Shown one piece after another: positions 35,246 through 38,051 of a stretch of DNA of 38,051 nt. Under the pieces are notes generated by a model. That model was not told where the DNA came from and made no database searches. It worked only from the letters and a program-made list of their open reading frames with translations. The position numbers were made by a program, and so were the translations under genes. This DNA is from Planctomycetaceae bacterium (GTDB lineage Bacteria; Planctomycetota; Planctomycetia; Pirellulales; Pirellulaceae), in NCBI GenBank assembly GCA_007694185.1, contig RECD01000190.1, forward strand, positions 1-38,051, in the 5' to 3' direction. Numbering within the stretch: the first letter of the stretch is position 1; each line of letters begins with the position of its first letter.

Positions 35246-36640
35246 ATGAAGACTTCTCGCCACGACCTGGTCATCCTCGGCGGTGGCCCCGCCGGCTACG
35301 TCGCCGCCATCCGGGCCGCCCAACTCGGTATGAAGGTCGCTTGCATCGATGAGCAGGACCGCTTCGGCGGCACCTGCGTCCGTGTCGGGTGCATCCCCAG
35401 CAAAGCCTTGCTCGAATCGAGCCACTTGTATGCCGAAGCCAAACATCGGTTCGGCGAACATGGCTTGAAGGTCAGCGGCCTGGAGGTGGATCTGCCGGCG
35501 ATGATGGCCCGCAAGCAGAAGATCGTCGACACGCTGACCGGCGGCATCGACATGCTGTTCAAGCATCGCGGCGTCACCCCCGTCTTGGGGCGAGGCAAGT
35601 TGCGGGATGTCGAGACGGTCGAAGTGACCCAAGGCGACGATACGTTTTTGGTCCAAGGCGACCAATTGCTGCTCTGCCCTGGCAGTCGCCCGGCGTCGCT
35701 GCCGATGGTCGAAGAGGACGGTGACCGGATCGGCAACAGCACCACGGCGTTGTCTTTCCCGGACGTGCCGAAACGGCTCGTCGTCATCGGCGGCGGTTAC
35801 ATCGGCCTGGAACTCGGCAGCGTCTGGAATCGGCTCGGTAGCGAGGTGATCGTGCTCGAAGCGCTCGACCGCATCCTGCCGGGAATGGACTCGGAACTCG
35901 CGACGATCGCCCACCGAACGTTCAAGAAGCAAGGCATCGAATTCCGCACCAGCACCTTTGTCGAATCGGCCAAGCGGGATGGCGATCGCTGCGTCGTTGC
36001 GGTCAAGGGTTCCGACCCGATCGAATGCGACCGCGTGCTGTTGGCCACCGGCCGCACGCCAATGACGGCCGACCTGGGCTTGGAAGCGGTCGGCATCGAG
36101 CCCGATCGGCGCGGGTTCCTCAGCGTCGATGAGGACTTTCGCACCTCGGTCAAATCGATCTATGCGGCCGGCGATTGCATCGGCGGCCTGATGTTGGCCC
36201 ACAAGGCGATGGAAGAAGGGGTCGTCTGCGTCGAGCGGATGGCGGGTATCTCCGCCCACATGAATTACGACGTCATCCCGGCGATCATCTACACCCATCC
36301 CGAAATCGCTTCGGTCGGCAAGACCGAGGACCAATTGAAGGAAGCCGGCGTCGAGTACCGCAAGGGCATTTGCCCATTCGGCGCCAACGGCCGCGCCCGA
36401 ACCCTCGGTGAACCGGACGGCCGCGTCAAAGTTCTGGCCGACAAGCAGACCGACCGGATTCTCGGTGTACACATCATCGGCGTCCGGGCGGGTGACATGA
36501 TCGCCGAAGCGGCGGTGGCGATGGAGTTTGGCGCGACCAGCGAAGACGTCGCTCGGAGCTGCCACGCTCACCCGACCTTGGCGGAAGCGTTGCACGAAGC
36601 CGCCTTGGCGGTCGACGGCCGCGCCATCCATACCACCTGA
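35246..36640 (+). CDS. lpdA: Dihydrolipoyl dehydrogenase
   Basis: A 464-aa FAD-dependent disulfide oxidoreductase, the E3 component of 2-oxoacid dehydrogenase complexes or of glycine cleavage. LVILGGGPAGYVAAIRAA binds FAD, and the redox disulfide is in GGTCVRVGCIPSKALLESS. LVVIGGGYIGLELGSVWNRLG binds NAD, IYAAGDCIGGLMLAHKAMEE is the second FAD motif, and CHAHPTLAEALHEAALA carries the catalytic His-Glu pair. It lies 45 bases after subunit A and may be read through from the ATPase operon. No E1 or E2 gene is in the window, so its partner complex is unknown. Confidence 0.95.
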   Translation: MKTSRHDLVILGGGPAGYVAAIRAAQLGMKVACIDEQDRFGGTCVRVGCIPSKALLESSHLYAEAKHRFGEHGLKVSGLEVDLPAMMARKQKIVDTLTGGIDMLFKHRGVTPVLGRGKLRDVETVEVTQGDDTFLVQGDQLLLCPGSRPASLPMVEEDGDRIGNSTTALSFPDVPKRLVVIGGGYIGLELGSVWNRLGSEVIVLEALDRILPGMDSELATIAHRTFKKQGIEFRTSTFVESAKRDGDRCVVAVKGSDPIECDRVLLATGRTPMTADLGLEAVGIEPDRRGFLSVDEDFRTSVKSIYAAGDCIGGLMLAHKAMEEGVVCVERMAGISAHMNYDVIPAIIYTHPEIASVGKTEDQLKEAGVEYRKGICPFGANGRARTLGEPDGRVKVLADKQTDRILGVHIIGVRAGDMIAEAAVAMEFGATSEDVARSCHAHPTLAEALHEAALAVDGRAIHTT

Positions 36641-36701
36641 TCGGGGCGTCCACTTCTCGGCTCGAAATCACCGGGTGCGGGATACCCAATCGGTTTCTTC
36701 A

Positions 36702-36716
36702 CGGAACGACGTTCCG
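36702..36716. terminator. Hairpin between convergent genes, possible bidirectional terminator
   Basis: CGGAAC-GAC-GTTCCG is a perfect 6-bp inverted repeat in the 118-base gap between the converging lpdA and methyltransferase genes. TTCA and TGAA flank it and may extend the stem with a small bulge. No T-tract follows on either side. Confidence 0.35.
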
Positions 36717-36758
36717 AATGAAGCCTCGTGGTCCGTGGCGGTTAGTCGTACCCTCGGT

Positions 36759-37769
36759 TCAGTTCGCTGCCGCCGTGGGTGACGCAGCCAAAGTGGCGAC
36801 GGGCAATCGAGCCAAGATCTGCCGGACCACCGGCAGGCTTAAACTGTTGCCGGCCAACGCCCAGCGGCGACGGGTCGATAACGCTTGGGGCCAACGAAAG
36901 TCGCTCGGAAACCCAAGCATCTTCAGCACCTCGTCAGGGGAAAAGAACCTCGCGTTCAGCGGCTCACCCGCTTGCAGACGCAGGTAAGAGCCGCTGCGAA
37001 CCGGCGTCCGTCCATAGCTGCTGGTGAAGCAGGCGGCTTGGCAAGCCGGATCATCGGGATCAACCAAGTCGATCGCCGAGCGATATTTTTCCAGCCACTC
37101 ACGCGGGACGGCGAGCGACGGGTCCGCGTCGTTGCCGCGGTCGATCAGCGTCCCGAGTTCGATCGGCGTGTGGCTCCAGCGGGCCTGGGGACGAAGCGGA
37201 CGGCGGCTGGCGATCAGATAACTCCGCAACCGCCGCATCGGCCAGCCGAGTTCCGAAGGGCAACGCAGTTCCCATTCACAGGTGAACCCGGCCGATTCCA
37301 ATTGCCGGCAGACCCGAGCCGCCGTCCGCGATTCGGCGAACGGGGGGACGTTTTCGATCACGATCGACTCGGGGTAGGGCAACTCGGCGATGACCCGACC
37401 GATCAGGGCCAGCAGCGATTCGGTGCGTGGATCTTCGTCATCCCGCTGTTTCCCCTTGCGGGTGAAAGGCAGGCAGGGCGGGCTGAGCCACCACAGATCG
37501 GCATTGAGCCGATCGACAGCGAGGCTGCGGATTTCGGCGGCATGCACCAGATGATTGGGAAAGTTCAACTGATAGACATCGAGCGCCCCCAGATCGATAT
37601 CCCAGGCCGACTTGATCTCGAGTGAGGGGCGACTCGAATCCGCAACGGTCCACGAGCGGATGGCGGACGCGAAACCACCGATACCGCAGTAGAGTTCGAC
37701 ACAACGGCACGGCATGAGTTCGGCCGCCTCGGGGCCGGCGGCTCGGGTAGGCAAATTTTCAACTGGCAT
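36759..37769 (-). CDS. DNMT2/TRDMT1-like cytosine-C5 methyltransferase
   Basis: A 336-aa SAM-dependent cytosine-C5 methyltransferase. Its motifs match DNMT2, a tRNA-Asp C38 methylase in eukaryotes, better than DNA methylases. VELYCGIGGFASAI (motif I, 24-37) is SAM binding. SPPCLPFTRKGKQ (96-108) is motif IV with Cys99 as nucleophile; the usual PPCQPFTR has Leu for Gln. IVIENVPPF is the ENV motif, RRLRSYLIA is motif VIII, and CFTSSYGRTPVRSGSYL (247-263) is the CFT element diagnostic of DNMT2. FFSPDEVLKMLGFP and RWALAGNSLSLPVV are motifs IX-X. No restriction endonuclease lies nearby, as expected for an RNA enzyme. Start uncertain: ATG 37769 is given; ATG 37715 would begin close to motif I, as in DNMT2. 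Confidence 0.88.
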   Translation of the reverse strand: MPVENLPTRAAGPEAAELMPCRCVELYCGIGGFASAIRSWTVADSSRPSLEIKSAWDIDLGALDVYQLNFPNHLVHAAEIRSLAVDRLNADLWWLSPPCLPFTRKGKQRDDEDPRTESLLALIGRVIAELPYPESIVIENVPPFAESRTAARVCRQLESAGFTCEWELRCPSELGWPMRRLRSYLIASRRPLRPQARWSHTPIELGTLIDRGNDADPSLAVPREWLEKYRSAIDLVDPDDPACQAACFTSSYGRTPVRSGSYLRLQAGEPLNARFFSPDEVLKMLGFPSDFRWPQALSTRRRWALAGNSLSLPVVRQILARLPVATLAASPTAAAN

Positions 37770-38051
37770 CAGACGGTCCGCTTTTCGTTCGCACGGAGTC
37801 CCTCGCCAGTCCCGTGGCGCGACCATGCGTGGGAGCGCATACTCGGTAATTGCTGGCTGCCGCCTGAGTCGGATTGCTCGACCGAACAACTGATGGCGGC
37901 CGGCAGAGCGTCAAAAAGGTTAACACCCCCTTCCCCGATTCGCAGCCCACAAACTCGCGAATGGCAGCCGGAATTCCCGGCATCGTTCCGGTTTACCGTG
38001 CGGTGATACCGGATGAATCCTTCCGCAAAAGCGGGTAGCGCATCGATCTTC
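37770..38051. other. Region upstream of the methyltransferase gene
   Basis: No supportable gene in these 282 bases. A minus-strand frame of 74 codons here has no family resemblance and no good start. TTGACG on the minus strand near 37910 could be a -35, but no good -10 follows. Confidence 0.4.

Noticed and set aside
36759-37769. DNA restriction-modification methyltransferase
   Set aside because: No endonuclease or specificity gene nearby, and the CFT and PPCxPFTR motifs point to DNMT2. Not fully excluded, as the substrate cannot be read from sequence.
37759-37983. Minus-strand frame of 74 codons upstream of the methyltransferase
   Set aside because: No homology recognised, no ribosome site, and it overlaps the methyltransferase start.

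Overview
The window looks like chromosomal DNA of a planctomycete (Pirellulales/Rhodopirellula-like). The evidence is the high GC content, a DUF1559 prepilin-like protein, a DUF1501 protein, a small peptide-linked lipoprotein, GTG starts, and above all a planctomycete-type bacterial microcompartment (BMC) locus beside a V/A-type ATPase operon. No tRNA, rRNA, insertion sequence or CRISPR array was seen.

Layout. 1-6.1 kb: a truncated DUF1559 gene, a divergent small lipoprotein, and a two-gene RND efflux pair (lipoprotein adaptor and inner-membrane pump). 6.2-9.1 kb: speA (arginine decarboxylase) and dapB. 9.4-10.9 kb: a DUF1501 protein. 10.9-19.1 kb: one minus-strand block of twelve genes for a BMC. 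In transcription order it is a DeoR regulator, PduL, two BMC-H shell proteins, acetate kinase, BMC-P, PduP, BMC-P, a 118-aa protein of unknown function, BMC-P, a class II aldolase and a lactate/malate-type dehydrogenase. 19.2-22.0 kb: a small membrane protein and a two-gene ABC system. 22.2-27.5 kb: a CLC-F-type fluoride/proton antiporter, CbiX/SirB-like chelatase, a phosphosugar mutase and moaA. 27.8-35.2 kb: a seven-gene V-type ATPase operon (B-D-I-K-E-DUF2764-A). 35.2-36.6 kb: lipoamide dehydrogenase. 36.8-37.8 kb: a DNMT2/TRDMT1-like cytosine-C5 methyltransferase.

How the genes work together. The BMC genes form a coherent pathway. The aldolase would split fuculose- or rhamnulose-1-phosphate to lactaldehyde and DHAP. 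PduP oxidises the aldehyde to acyl-CoA, PduL makes the acyl-phosphate, and acetate kinase recovers ATP. Four of the proteins carry similar amphipathic helices that look like encapsulation peptides. The V-ATPase genes are tightly coupled by overlaps and encode the minimal bacterial set without C, F or G subunits.

The points most worth a second look are the DNMT2-like enzyme, which has the family's CFT motif and a Gln-to-Leu change beside the catalytic cysteine; the altered active-site motifs of the BMC acetate kinase; the unknown 118-aa BMC protein; the circularly permuted V-ATPase gene order with sodium-type ligands in subunit K; and a strong hairpin between the shell-protein genes and ackA. 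Promoter, operator and terminator calls were made by eye and are tentative.
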